From: Ziziphus jujuba | Lineage: Eukaryota > Streptophyta > Magnoliopsida > Rosales > Rhamnaceae | NCBI RefSeq assembly: GCF_031755915.1 | Contig: NC_083382.1 | Coordinates: forward strand, 14,521,501 to 14,585,500 | Direction of reading: 5' to 3' | Length of the DNA: 64,000 nt | Shown: piece after piece, positions 12,311 through 24,500 of the stretch | Numbering within the stretch: position 1 is the first letter of the stretch | Layout of the letters: the number at the start of each line of letters is the position of its first letter | Notes under the pieces: generated by a model | Database searches by the model: none | The model's input: the letters and a program-made list of their open reading frames with translations, nothing else | Told to the model about the DNA's origin: nothing | Translations under genes and position numbers: made by a program

Positions 12311-12869
12311 TAGAAAATTAAATAAATACGTTAAACTAAATTAATAAATATATAAAAATATGAATAATACTAAACAAACATATTAACTATACTAAAAAAA
12401 CCGCTTCTATTTTTTTTTTTGCCAAATATAATATTTTCTTATTGGTGGAAAATTAGCGGAAAAGTAATGGAAAACTAGCGAAAACTCTCCATTTTATTGG
12501 TTTTTGTAATTTTTCAATTCTACACAATTTTCTTCCCATTTTCACACTATATGTCACCTAAGTATATTTAAATTCAAATATAACAGCTCATAAACTAATT
12601 TATTTTTAAAAATTTTTAAAAATTCAAAAATGAAAAAATACAAGAACAAGAAAGTAGGTGGACAATTTTACATCATTTAGCACCATTGTTTCATCTAATA
12701 AAAAAAAAGAGTAAACTCTTACCTGAGTTTAGCTTCAAAAGTGAGAACAAGAAAAAAATAGTGAGATCCGAGAATTTTTAATTTTTTTTTTATTTTTAAG
12801 TGAATGAATTGTTTGAGGAAGGAGGAAAAAAAAAAAAAAAAAAGAAAACCTATTTTGTAATTTTCAATT

Positions 12870-12973
12870 TAGTTAAGGATATTTTTATTCACAGTTAGCT
12901 AGATATAAAAAAAAAAAAAAATTGTTATTTTTCAAATTTGAATTTGTAGGGTGATTATTTTTCAAAAAAATCC
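12870..12973 (-). repeat. Right terminal inverted repeat of the MULE
   Basis: Inverted partner of 5157-5275. It lies about 560 bp upstream of the transposase start, the expected promoter side. Confidence 0.6.
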
Positions 12974-13260
12974 TTTGACGGGGTGTTAACCATGACCCGA
13001 ACATACATAAGCATGACAATATCGAAGAACTTTCAACTGATGAAGCTACTTCTCAATCATGAACGATAGCTCAATCATGAACGATGACATCCCAAATCCA
13101 CTGAAACCAAAAACTTAGCTCGACATTGGGATTCACTCGGTGCATAGAACCATACTTGCGCAATCAAAACCCCACTCCGTCAAAGTGAAAAAAGTTCGTT
13201 TAAGGGACTAATTAGTGCCTAGTAGATAAGATTTGGTTACATTTTCAATAATGCTTATCA
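12974..13260. other. Non-coding stretch next to the MULE
   Basis: Contains a 16-bp direct repeat, CTCAATCATGAACGAT, at about 13052 and 13070. No gene seen. Confidence 0.45.
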
Positions 13261-13289
13261 TTTCAATCCTTATGCGGGCTCAAGACACC

Positions 13290-13470
13290 AAATATGATGC
13301 GATCGACATGTGGCGACACGCTGCGCTCCCGGAGATTGAATAATCTGTCACGTCTTTTCAATCAAAGGCCCTGTATCCAATCGTAGGATCAAATCTTCAG
13401 AACTTAATCTTAACCATTCGTTTAAACCCATATATAAAACCCTACAGAGTATCGTTTCCCCTTCCATTTA
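13290..13470 (+). promoter_or_regulatory. Promoter-like region without an obvious gene
   Basis: A relatively GC-rich island (CGATCGACATGTGGCGACACG) is followed by GTCACGTC (an ACGT core), CCAATCGT (CCAAT box), and a good plant TATA box, CCATATATAAAACCC, at 13428-13442. This spacing and the following pyrimidine-rich leader look like a plant RNA polymerase II promoter. No open frame of a recognisable protein follows, so it may be a detached promoter, a non-coding transcript start, or part of an unrecognised element. Confidence 0.35.
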
Positions 13471-14860
13471 TGCTCTAACAATGTTCCATAATCCCTATTT
13501 CTCTTAAAAAAAGAAAAAGAAAAGGGGAATCTTTAAGTTGCTAAATCTCTGTTCTCATCTTCAATCCATTCTCAAATTGACCTTAAACTGTTGCGGACAA
13601 GTCAATTCATACCCGTGATCCTCCTCATAGTGTTTTTCATATTCATTTCAACACTCTTGGAGACCTTGTGCCTTACTAGAATTTTTTACTAAGTTTTTCT
13701 ACTCAAACATGATTATATTCAGTAATCATGTCCTTTACCACTTCCAAAAGTAGATCTTCTATGTAAGCCAATAGATGAATACGAGCCATCAGAAATTAGA
13801 CCCATAGGAGCAATCGAGTCCTATGGTACTAGTGACACATCTAAAAGTAGCATCAACTACAACTAAATTGTGTTGGGTTCGTTCTTTGTTACAAGAATTT
13901 GGTGTCTGATAAGCCCAATTCCTCTTATCTATTGTGATAACATTGGTGTTACCTATTTGTGAGTGGCAGTGTTGCCACTGCCAAAATGGTTTATGCCGTA
14001 ACAATGAATGTGCATCTTCCTTTAATACCCTTCACCCAATTCAACCACCATTTACAAACTTTTTGGAGCACAAAAACTTGACAACCAGAGGAAAAACTCA
14101 AATTTCTTATCATTTTATTTTATTTTTTAATAAATCAAAGTGTAAACAGAATAGTTCGTGCAATTTGCTTTGAAATTACAATTGAAACCATTTAATATTT
14201 CTCTACGGTTGTTTAGAGACTGTTCAATAAACCAAAAGTGAAAAGATAAAAAAAATCAAATAGTCTATCTTAAAAAAATAATAAGAAGATATAAACGGAT
14301 GAGAAGAAGACTTTTCTTTTTCTTTTTTTTATTTTTTTTATTTTTTGGTTTCCTGAATTCTAACCGTTTAAAACCAAACCCCTTAATTAGAAGCTCCAGA
14401 TTCTCAATGTTTCATTATTTAGCACTAACCATGTTTGCTTATCAAAATTTTTTTATGGAAAGTAGTAGAAGATTACTCGGGGAAATTATAATGGAAATGA
14501 ATACAGATCTGCTTTTGCTCCTTCTTCCTCATCCTCCTCCTATTACTTTATTCTGATAGAACAAAACACACTCTGCTTCATTGAAACTCATATTTCTATA
14601 TTCTTCCCATAGCTCCTACCTCATATCTAACAATAATCATCTTGGTTAACCGGTTATTCTGACTTCGAGCAAAGTTATGAAGCTATCATATATAAGGCAA
14701 TTTCTGTGTGGTGTGTTGTGCCGCCATGGCGCAGACATTAATAAAATTTAAAATAGCTTTTATTTTTTTCTAGGTCAAAGGGCAAATTAGGAATTGCAGG
14801 AAATAGGAATTGCAGGAAATAAACTGTGGAAGAGGCTATTGTATCCGTGGCAGTAACACC
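13471..14860. other. Intergenic stretch, no supported gene
   Basis: Includes minus-strand frames at about 13710-14004 (a 71-codon frame, and a neighbouring frame with a SDGSYSSIGL segment) that I cannot assign to a family, an A-rich tract near 14270, and poly(T) near 14320-14345. Near 14785-14820 the 16-bp AGGAATTGCAGGAAAT is tandemly doubled. Confidence 0.35.
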
Positions 14861-14879
14861 AGCCCCTATCTGTGGACAA

Positions 14880-15085
14880 ACCTTGTTTTGCACTCTTGCA
14901 TGAAACGCATTAAAGTGGAGTTTCATTTTGTGTGCAATTTGGTTCATGATGGCATTCTTCGGTACGGTTGTCTCTTCTACTGATCAATTAGCTTGTGTTC
15001 TTCCGAAATCTTTATCGTGTGCACAGATTCTTTCTCTTCGTATCAAGTTGGTGTCTCCGATCGTAGCACCTTCTAGTGGTGGCAT
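14880..15085 (+). pseudogene. Ty1/copia RNase H C-terminal scrap
   Basis: The plus strand reads HSCMKRIKVEFHFV, then after a one-base shift VSSTDQLACVLPKSL, and LRIKLVSPIV. This matches the end of copia polyproteins (KHIEVDFHFVRE, STDQLADVFTKSL, KLRV.SP). The Asp in the usual QLADVFTK is replaced and the frame is broken, so it is a relic. The sequence after 15085 is AT-rich and may be the remains of the adjacent LTR. Confidence 0.65.
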
Positions 15086-15141
15086 ATTTAGTGTAGATCC
15101 TTCTTTTAGATTTATTTTAGTTTCCTTATTTATTTTGGTTT

Positions 15142-15318
15142 CTTACCATAAGGCTATGTATTCTTGTATATATATGTTCAACGTTTAATAGAAATGATCA
15201 ATCTTTTTCTTCACCTAATTATTTTTTTTATCATAAGGTTACGTATTCTTGTACATATATGTTTAACGTTTAATAGAAATAATCAATCTTTTTCTTCACC
15301 TAATTATTTTTTTATATT
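15142..15318. repeat. Tandem duplication of about 83 bp
   Basis: Two adjacent copies share AAGG-TA-GTATTCTTGTA, ATATATGTT-AACGTTTAA and TCTTTTTCTTCACCTAATTA with only a few differences. They follow the copia scrap and are probably within its decayed LTR. Confidence 0.75.
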
Positions 15319-15566
15319 AGCTCTTTATAATAAAAAAAACATGATATAGATAGAGAATCTTTGGGATGCTCCTAGAAACTGAATTATAACAAGAACCTCC
15401 GATAAAACTTAACCTTGAAGTTGTCAATTCCAAAAATAACAATATAAACCAAAGCATGAATAATAGAAAAGTACACGCATAATAATGTATAGCAAATATA
15501 TAGAGATAATAAGAAGCTACTCAGGATAAATGCCCTTAATTAGTTAATTCATTTGCGTTTGTCCCC

Positions 15567-16158
15567 TTAGGAATTTTGCGTGGCATGGTATATGGTCTCA
15601 AAAGCTTTTTCCACGCAAGACATAAATTTCTGAGAGTCTATAGGCCCTTGTTTAATTCCAAAGACGACCCTCAGCTTTCTCATGTAACTTGTAATGGATA
15701 TAGCAAGCTCCTACAAAATCCACCAAAACCATAGTAAAACATTATAGCCATTATTGATCACAAAATTATAATGGATATATCAGCTACCCTATTTTGTCTC
15801 TTTTCAGATATTCCAGTAAAGTCATTATTTTCTCAATGTTTAATAATAGAATTGTTCCAAATTGATTGACTAAAATTTACAGTAAAAACATGGACGACAA
15901 TTATAGTGTTGAATAACTATAACGCATACACATTTATACATATAATAAATTGCCTTGATTCTTCGTCTTGGTGAACTATATGATTCAAAAAAAAAGAAAG
16001 TACATGCCTCGGTTGTACAGCCCACGATATACACCTTGCGTGTACGACCCATGATGTAGTATAAACCCGTAATAGGATATATAATTAGCTAATGCCATTT
16101 TTTCCATAGGACCAATCATATTTGAGAGCAGTGACAGTTATCAGAGGAGCATACTGTT
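15567..16158 (-). pseudogene. WSD1-like wax ester synthase remnant (last two exons)
   Basis: The last exon (15567-15710, 144 bp) reads ELAISITSYMRKLRVVFG and ends EKAFETIYHATQNS-stop. An upstream exon (16035 to about 16158) contains SNMIGPMEKMALAN and, after a 4-bp insertion, YPITGLYYIMGRTRK. Both match the C-terminal domain of plant WSD1-type enzymes (wax ester synthase/diacylglycerol acyltransferase), and the last exon has exactly the length of its counterpart at 38912-39055. TGA and TAA stops precede the SNMIGP motif, and everything upstream, including the HHxxxDG active site, is gone. The remnant abuts a decayed LTR. Confidence 0.8.
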
Positions 16159-16224
16159 TAATGTATGACACCTTTTTTTTTTTTTGGGGGGGGGTTAGTT
16201 TTGGACATTTATATATGCATAACA

Positions 16225-18665
16225 TGTTAGGATCTTCTAGGATTGCTTATCGAAACCTGACTTGATTAGGAGAAACTCTATTGAAAATGCTACAGAAAAT
16301 CTAACAACATTTTTTCTGAAATTGGACTTTTCAAAATTTTCATGCAAAAAAACATATTCCAAAATATATATCTCCCTTACTTCTCCCCTTATTATAAAAT
16401 TTCCACATGATTACAATACTCCTAAAATACTAGAACATAATACAATAATAATTAATAAACATAAATAATTGCATACAGATCTCCAAATCCATAATTCAGT
16501 ATCAGAGCATTATAAGATTATTTAAAAAAGCATAAATATTACAGAAGAAGAAATAATAATAAAAATACAGAGAGATACAAAGAATAATTTTTACTTGATA
16601 TAGTAAGGAGAGGGTGCAGTTGAAGGGGCTCGTAGACTAGCAGCCGGTCCACTAACCACTTGAACTTAAGGGAATGGGTTTGAGAAACAAAGAAAACTAA
16701 TGCGATGCTAATCATCTCAATGAGTGGTATCTATCTAATATTAATAATAAATATAATAATAATATCAATAATAGTAAATAATTAATAAAAATTAAAAAGA
16801 TTTAATATGAGCAATATGATTAATGATAACAATAATAATAGGGATAATTTATGAAATTAAAATAAATATTTAGAAGAATGGTTTTTCTCTTAAAGTCCTC
16901 ACTATTTCACTCAATTTGAAAAGTTTTCTTGTTTAAAAATTATTTTCACAAAACTCATAATTTGTATCCCAAATATTTAAATTTCACTATGGAAAATAAA
17001 ATTAATTAAAATAAAATAGGGTGCAGCAAAATCTTACTTAATTAAGTATACCAAAAATATTCTTTGAAATAAATAAGTAAAGTTAAAAATGAAAGATAAT
17101 ATTATATAGAATTATTATATTTAAAACAATTAGATAAATTAATTAATAATTTATTGAACAATTACAAACCTTAAATAATTTAAATCCATTAAAGTATTTA
17201 AAAATCACACAAGAAATATCAAATGAACACCTGATGCACCACACTAAATATGGGTAATGCCAGATGATGCTTGGTGTCCTGAATAACACCTAACAAAAAA
17301 AGAAAAAGGGAAGAGATACCTACAATCGGATACCTTGGCATCCCGAGGTCTCGATGCTAACAACTTACCATCCTACAGCTAAGAAGATGGTGGCTAATGC
17401 TCACAATACAAAATACATGTTGACCCTCTCTTGCTTGGCTCCTATAGGATAGCTAAATAATATCTGCGCACTAATCAACAATGATAATATGATAGAACAT
17501 CAGTATTATATGATGCATCTAAAATAATACAAATGTACATACTTTTATACAATTCCCTTCTTATAAATTTTACTGGAATATGACAGCATAACAGACCATA
17601 TAAATTATTTAATTTATTAAAATATATTCATAAAATATCAATTTTCAAAAACATAAATATTCATAAAATCTATTTTTATAATTTTAAACCAACAATTTTA
17701 TGAAACTATGTATAGATATACATTCGTAGAACACATATAAATAACAATTTCCTTTTCATTCACATAATACAATATTAATAAAAAATTCATGATAACATTT
17801 TATGTAACTAAACCCAAAAATAAATTTAAAAAATATATACCTAAAAATAAGAATCACTCTAGATCCTCCATAGGACCTGTTCCTAGATTTACAAGGGTGT
17901 CTAAAACATCAACAAAAATATAGCACCCATTAAAATATTGCTTTTGTCGGGTTTTTACACACAATTCACCTAGGGGTTTAAACACAAACCTTAATCAAAC
18001 TAGCAAACTATATACCAAAACAAAGCATAGAGCACGAGGATGACAAATCCAGTCTTACCTGTACGAAATTTGGCTAGTGGGTGCTTGAAATCTTGCCAGA
18101 AAGACTCAGCCAATTTTATGCTTTAGGATCTCACAATCTTGCTTGAGTTGAGCCAAAAGTACCTTGGTTTGGGTTGAGGAGGGTCAAAAATGGTGGAGCC
18201 TGAAACTCATTGGAATTGGGGGATCAATGAATTGTTGCCATTGCTAGAAAAAGATTCTGATCCCAATGCATTGGTGGTCCATCGGCCATGGAAATTTAGG
18301 GGCTGATTGGAATTGTATGGGCAAGGCTATGATATGGGTGGTGAGACAAGACATGTGGCCAGAAAGAGGTGAATTTGGCCTTGAAAACCAATGACAAAAC
18401 TGCTCCAAAAATCGCTTGACCCTGGTGTGTCGTTGGCAATCTTGCCATGATTTTTCGGCAACCAATTGGATTCTGGATGAGCTACACGGTGGTGGTGGCA
18501 TAGAAAAAGGACTCTGTTCAGAGATGAGGCTTTTTGGTGTGGCCAGCAGTGATGATGCATACTTTGCAAATTCGATGTGGCCGGCCGTGATGATGCATAC
18601 TTTGCAAATTTGGAAAAAAAAAAATTAAAAACAAAAAACCAAGTACCAACATATTTCAAAGTATG
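16225..18665 (-). mobile_element. Decayed gypsy LTR related to the LTR at 296-3290
   Basis: Collinear blocks match the first LTR at similar spacing from a TGTTAGG end: CCATAATT-ATCAGAGCATT (16490, compared with 535), a TCTCA-TGAGTGG block (16710, compared with 755), and TTTCTCTTAA followed by CACTC and AAAATTATTTTCAC (16880-16950, compared with 810-870). Identity is low. The right boundary is uncertain and the MITE at 18692 may lie inside or beside it. No partner LTR or internal region was found, so it is probably a solo or truncated LTR. Confidence 0.5.
18545..18612. repeat. 40-bp tandem duplication
   Basis: GATGATGCATACTTTGCAAA occurs twice, 40 bp apart, next to a poly(A) run at 18615-18628. 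Confidence 0.7.
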
Positions 18666-18691
18666 TTCAATTTGATGTTTATGTTGGTATT

Positions 18692-19049
18692 TTAGACTAA
18701 TTACATTCTAGTATCGTGTCTTGTGGCCAGATTACATATTAAGTCCTTAAGTTTAAAATGTTTTAGATTAAACTCTCAATTTATAATTTGTTTCACATTA
18801 AACCCTCAATTTTTCAAATTGACTAATATAAAATTTAAAAATTGAGAAAATTAACTAGTTTTCATATTAACCAATTAATTAATTTTTTCCTCATCTTATT
18901 TGTAAATTGAAAAAACTAGTCAATTTTCTTAATTTTTAAACTTTCTGCTAGTTAATTTGTGAATTGAGGCCCTAATGTGAAACATTTTAAACTTAAGGGC
19001 CCAATATGCAATTATGCCAAAGTACAAGGTACTAAAATGCACTTTTCAC
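18692..19049. mobile_element. Foldback MITE, copy 2
   Basis: The right end, reverse-complemented, reads GTGCATTTTAGTACCTTGTA and pairs with ATTACATTCTAGTATCGTGT on the left. The arms share CCTTAAGTTTAAAATG and ACTAGTTTT blocks. It matches the copy at 3869-4256 in internal order (TTTCACATTA, CAATTT, AATTAATTAATT). No coding capacity. Confidence 0.7.
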
Positions 19050-19354
19050 TCTTTTTTCCCCCTTAAATTTATAGTCAAAATAACTATCAAACTCTAACTA
19101 TTATTAGCTAACACTAAAATTAAAATGTCTAACAAACTTTAACAATCATGATTTAATACTAACAAATATATAGAACAAGTAAATTACACACAATTATATA
19201 AAAAGTAAAAAAATCAACACATTTGCCCCCCAAAAAAAAAACTTTGATACTCCAAAGTACCATAAATTTGCTCTCAAACAATATCTTAACCATTAAATGC
19301 GAGTTTTTATTGGATTTATGCTCTTAGAACAAGTCAATCCATTGAGATCAAGAG

Positions 19355-19818
19355 CCTTGATTAATAATAGGTCATATGATTCTCAAACTAGCTTATTAAG
19401 TGATAGAGCCCGTTTAATTGAGATAAAAGAAAAAGCCCATTACTTGGATCCAAGGTATTTATTAAACCATAGAAGGCTAGGGTTAGCAGTTTAAAAATAT
19501 TCTGCCATCTAGCCTCCAACCTCATCAAGTTTTACATAGTATTTTCAAAGATTTAGACTATTAAGTAAATCAAATACCTTGAGAGAAAAATAGAAACTAT
19601 GAGGTATTAATATATTTTTTCAAATTAACCTTTTTGTTTCTTTTATGATTAGGTGCACCCATATGCGGATATATCACATAGAGAATAGCTTGGAAGGTCA
19701 TATGGATTTGAAAATAGTTTTTCTACGCTACTAAGAAATTAGTAATAGGTGATGAAAAACATCTATCACATACTTTATTCAACATTGCAATCCTAGTTTC
19801 CACTATATGATTTTAGCA
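19355..19818 (+). repeat. 5' LTR of the copia element
   Basis: Matches 26632-27098 across blocks such as TATTAAGTGATAGAG, CTTGAGAGAAAAA, TTTTTCTACGCTACTAA and ACATACTTTATTCAA. It ends CA two bases before the primer-binding site. The true start may lie a little upstream of 19355. Confidence 0.8.
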
Positions 19819-19820
19819 AT

Positions 19821-19832
19821 TGGTATCAGAAC
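19821..19832 (+). other. Primer-binding site of the copia element
   Basis: TGGTATCAGAAC matches the initiator-Met-tRNA priming motif of plant retrotransposons except for the last bases (GAGC expected). Confidence 0.7.
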
Positions 19833-21111
19833 AATTGAATTGGTGTGTGATATATTGAATCCATAATTTATTCTTTATGTATATGTGATGTTTATTAGAT
19901 ATATGGTATCTAGGGATTCTAATATTCATATTATTTATAATTTTAGTATTATGAATGAATGATTGGTGTTTGCCTTTAATCCATGATAGATCTTTGCTCG
20001 TAGTTTTTTATTTGAATGTAATAAGGAAGTCAATCATAAGATTAGGTCTCCTCCTTGATTTTTATTTATTTATTTTGTATTAAATTCAGATTTTTATAAA
20101 ATATGTATCATTTACCTGATAAAAATTGTACACTTATCACTGTTCATCATTTTTCTTGCCAATCTGGACACTAATTCGAGGGGAAACCATCATGGGCAGA
20201 TAGTATATGGAGAGATGAAGCCAAGGACTATCGAAACACCATCGGATGAGCCCACACCATTGGAAATTTATTGCAATTAGAACTCACTCGGTTGTCTTCT
20301 TGGGGCATGTGAGGATGCGTGACCTATTGGATTGAGCTGAAATTTTGGCAGCTACTTCCTCTTGGTATGCTATACTTGCCTGTGAAATTTTGGAGTGATT
20401 TGATATGTCTATGATTGCCAATGATGATTTCGATTGATCCGGTTCAAAATCGACAAGTTAGGGTTTTGTTGTTTGGGCTTAAAACACTAGAAAACCATTT
20501 TTAACTTGGCTACATCTAATGGATTTGCAAAATCTGGAGAAAGGAAAATAAACGAGCAAAGAAATCAAGTTGTGCCTTATGGTACTAGTGGGCTTGTAAT
20601 TTTTATTTTTAGGAAATCATGGGTTATGGACTTATTTATTATTCAGTTTTTATGATTATTTAAGTTATATGGATATAACATGCTTATATGTGCCACTATG
20701 CCGTATAGAATAAGTAATGCCATATTATTGTATCATATGATATATACATATTCATAATAATATAAGTTTTATATAGATTTTATTATTATGGAAAATCTCT
20801 AAATTAATTTAATAATAAAATATTGATTTGGTGAAGATTAAAATTAATTTAATTAATTTTAAAACATGCGGCTTCCATTAAAGGTCTAACAATAAATTAG
20901 TTATGCGATACTAGATTTTATTCGATTGGATCTAAATTAATTTTAAAATTTTAATTAGCTTGTATGATCTAATGTTGACATCACAAAGATATTAAGAAAA
21001 TTTTGAAATTAAAATAATGGTTAATACATTCAATTTTAATAATATTGATAATCCTCTCAACAAGGTTATGTCAATATTAGTAAAAACCTACAGAATACTA
21101 GAGCAATGATT

Positions 21112-21403
21112 GATTTTTCTAAAATAAATTTTGAGTAGTATGTATTAGTGTTGGCTTTGTTTAAAGCAGTACGTTTTTAAGGAGTCTGAAACCTATCTCA
21201 CCTTTCTTAGGAGCTGACTCAATAGGATACTGTTTATATCATGTTCAAAATAGTAGATTTTACTAAAATCAATTTTGAGTGGTAGATATTAATATTATCT
21301 AAGAAAGTTCTATCTAAGTAGAGATGTTTTTAAGGAGTCTAAAACTCATCTCACCTTTCATGAGAGTTGAATTAGTAAGATACTATACATATCATGTTCA
21401 AAA
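21112..21403. repeat. 145-bp tandem duplication in the copia leader
   Basis: Two adjacent copies share TTTTTAAGGAGTCT-AAAC, ATCTCACCTTTC and TATCATGTTCAAAA. They lie between the 5' LTR and gag in the untranslated leader. Confidence 0.7.
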
Positions 21404-21573
21404 TTTAGTTAATTATAAATATTTTACCCAACGTAAATTTTTGTAATGAAAACTAAATTATTGTCACAATAAACACAAGTAGTAAGTAGTTAAGAGATCT
21501 ACATATTTATATGTTTGTTGTGAAGATTACATGTTAATGTACGTGCTTTTTTTTAAAAAAAAAAATTCAGAAA

Positions 21574-24500
21574 ATGTCAAACCTAAATTCCTTAGTAGAG
21601 TTAAAAGTTTATGGACGAAAGTAACTATGAGCAATGGAAAACAAACTTTTTCATTATCCTTGAGTATGAGAAAATCGAGTTTGTCCTAATAGCTCTGAAG
21701 CCCAAGAACCTTCTACAAATGTGTTTGAGGAAACTAAGATGAAATATACAAACTGGCAACAAGCGAATACTACATTTTGCTATTATATTCTTGTTGGCAT
21801 TACAAGTCATCTGTAGAAGAAATTATCCAACCTAGAGGATGAATTAGAAATGATCAAGATTCTAGATAGGATATTTATTAAGTGCAGTACTACTGTTAGA
21901 CAAGCAGCGATAAAGGCACTAATGTACTTTCATATGACTAAAGGAAGTGTCTAGGAATATTGTCTCACGATAATAGAGCAGTTCAATCATGCAGAAGTGA
22001 TGGGGCCTAAACTAGATGAAGAGATGCAGATCGACATGATATTGGAATCTCTACCTGATAACTTTAGTCAGTTTAAACTAAACTATAATATGAAGAGAAT
22101 GAAACTTTTTCCTATTAATCTTACGCACCAGCTTGAGAGTGCTGAAAAGACTCTCATGAAGTCAGCAAATACATATCATGCTAAAGGTTCTTCTAAAACC
22201 ATGAGGCAACCTAAAGGTGGAAAGATGAACAAAAAGAAGAAAGGAGCAATTCAAGTTAACAGTCGAAAGGTAAGCGTTTCAAGTGCAATCAAAAGGGTCA
22301 TTGGAAAAAGGGCTACCCTAAATCAGGTATGAGTAATTTATATGTAATTGAGACTTGTTTAGTAGAAAATTATAATGATAAATGGATAATTGATTTAGGA
22401 GCCACTAACCATATTTGTTACTACTTATAATGGTTCAAACAAAGCAGCCCACTTAGTAAAGGACAAATAAGCTTAAAGTTGAGAAGAAGTAACATGTTTC
22501 CGTGATGGCAATAAAACTAATGGAGTTATTTTTTGACTGTAAAACTTTATGTATGTTCGATTGTTTAGTTGTTCTACATTTTAAGAGGAATTTGGTCTTT
22601 ATTAGTTATTTATTTAAACATTGTTTAAGAGCACAGTTTGATTTCTTAATTTCAAGTAAGAGTAATGATACTTATTTATTCTAGAGAATTGATGAATGAT
22701 CTTTATTTCTTAACTTCTTTATCTTATAATATTAATAACATTGAAAATATAAATGATGCACAACTTCCTTATCTATGAAAAGGAAAATTTTGAATGAAAT
22801 TTATTTTTGGCATTTATGATTAGTTCATATGAATTCAAATAGGATTCATAGTTTGGTTAAAAGTAAAATTTTAAGTTTCTTGATTTTTGAACATATACCT
22901 AAATATGAATCTTGTTTGAAAGATAATATAACAAAGAGGCCCTTGAAGGCCAAAGGAAATCAAGTCATTGTACAGCTAAAATTGATGCATATTGATGTTC
23001 ACGGACCAATGAATGTTCAAGCGAGAAGCGGATTTAAGTATTTTATTATATTTACCGATGACAACTCAAGATATGGTTATGTTTATCAAATGCGGGGTAT
23101 AAGTCTAAAACTTTTGAGAAATTTCAAAAGTTTAAAGCTAAAGTAGAAAAGCAATTTCATGTTCATATTAAACATCTTTGGTCTGATCTTGATGGTGACT
23201 ACTTGTCTTGTGACTTCATGCCTTTCTTAGCTCAAAAGGAAATAATTTCTCAATTGTCATCCCCTGGAATACTACAGCAATATAGAGTCGACAAGAGAAG
23301 AAATAGGACCATTTTGAATATGGTGGTGCTTAGTTATTCATCTTTACTTGAATCCTTATAGGGATATTCCTTAGAAACAATTGTATACCTTCTTAACTTG
23401 GTTCCATCTAAATCTATTTCAAAGGTGTCCACAAACTTACCAGAAAGAGCATAAATCCAGTTTGAATCATGTTCAGATTTGGGGTGCCCAACATATTTCT
23501 TAGTACAGTTTCCTCAAAAATTGGAATTTTTTATGGAAATGTTTATGTTTATAGGTTACCCTAAGGGAATGAGTGTTTATAATCCAAAGGAAAAGAAAGT
23601 AATTATGAGTACTCAAGCTACTTTTTTAGAAGAGAATTATATGCTAAATTTTAAACTTAAGAGTGAGTTGATTCTTGAAGAACTTGACTCAGTTCGAGAC
23701 CCATCTAAAGCTCCAGGGCCTCCATCCTTATTTCCTATGCATGTTGAAAGAGGGAAAAATCTACTAGAAGTACCCAAAAGTGAACAAGCATAGGAAACAG
23801 TTTCGAACCAAACTCAAGAGCAAAAAGAGGATAATGAAGAGATTGATAATCCACCACAACCACTAAACTTGGATCCTTCCATACACGTACAACAACCAAT
23901 GCAGTAAACTCGTAGTGAGAGAGTAATTCATAAATCTGCAAGGTATGTCTTGTTAGATAAGACTTAGTAGATTATTATGGAAAATCCTGATCATGACCTT
24001 ACCACTTATAAAGCATTGGAGGATGTCGATATGCAAGAGTTGTAAAAGGCCATAGATCGGAAGATGAAATCTATGGATTCTAACTTAGTTTGGTATCTTA
24101 TAGAAGCACCTGAAGGGGTAAAACCTATTAGGTGTAATTGGATCTACAAGAGAAAGAGAGTACCAGATGAGGAGTTAGAAATCTTCATATCTGGATTGGT
24201 GGCAAAAGATTATACTTAGAAAGAAGGTATAGATTATGATAAATCTCCAGTAGCCATGTTTAAATCTATTTGGATTCTCTTAACTATAGCAACTCTTGAT
24301 TATAAGATTTGACAAATTAATGTTAAAACAACTTTTCTAAATAGTGAGCTAGAAGAGAACATATATATGCAGCAATTAAAAGGGTTTATAGTTAAATGCC
24401 AAGAACACATGGTATGCAAGTTGTATAAATCAATTTATGAACTTAAGTAAGCATCTAGGTCATGGAAAATCATGTTTGATCGGGCCATATAAATGTTTGG

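Larger units (their letters stand above)
5157..12973 (-). mobile_element. Mutator-like element (MULE) with captured gene pieces
   Basis: Diverged terminal inverted repeats bound this 7.8-kb block. The left end starts GGATTTTTTTTTTGAAAAAT at 5157 and the right end, reverse-complemented from 12973, starts GGATTTTTTTGAAAAATAAT. Similarity continues for about 50-100 bp on each side. Inside lies a decayed MULE transposase on the minus strand (10598-12310) whose start is near the right end, as expected, plus a guanylate-kinase fragment on the plus strand. The region between about 5.3 and 10.5 kb is larger than the missing half of a transposase, which suggests acquired DNA. The 9-bp flanks (CAGACTTAA and TTTGACGGG) do not match, so the target duplication is lost or the two ends are not one element. 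Confidence 0.6.
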
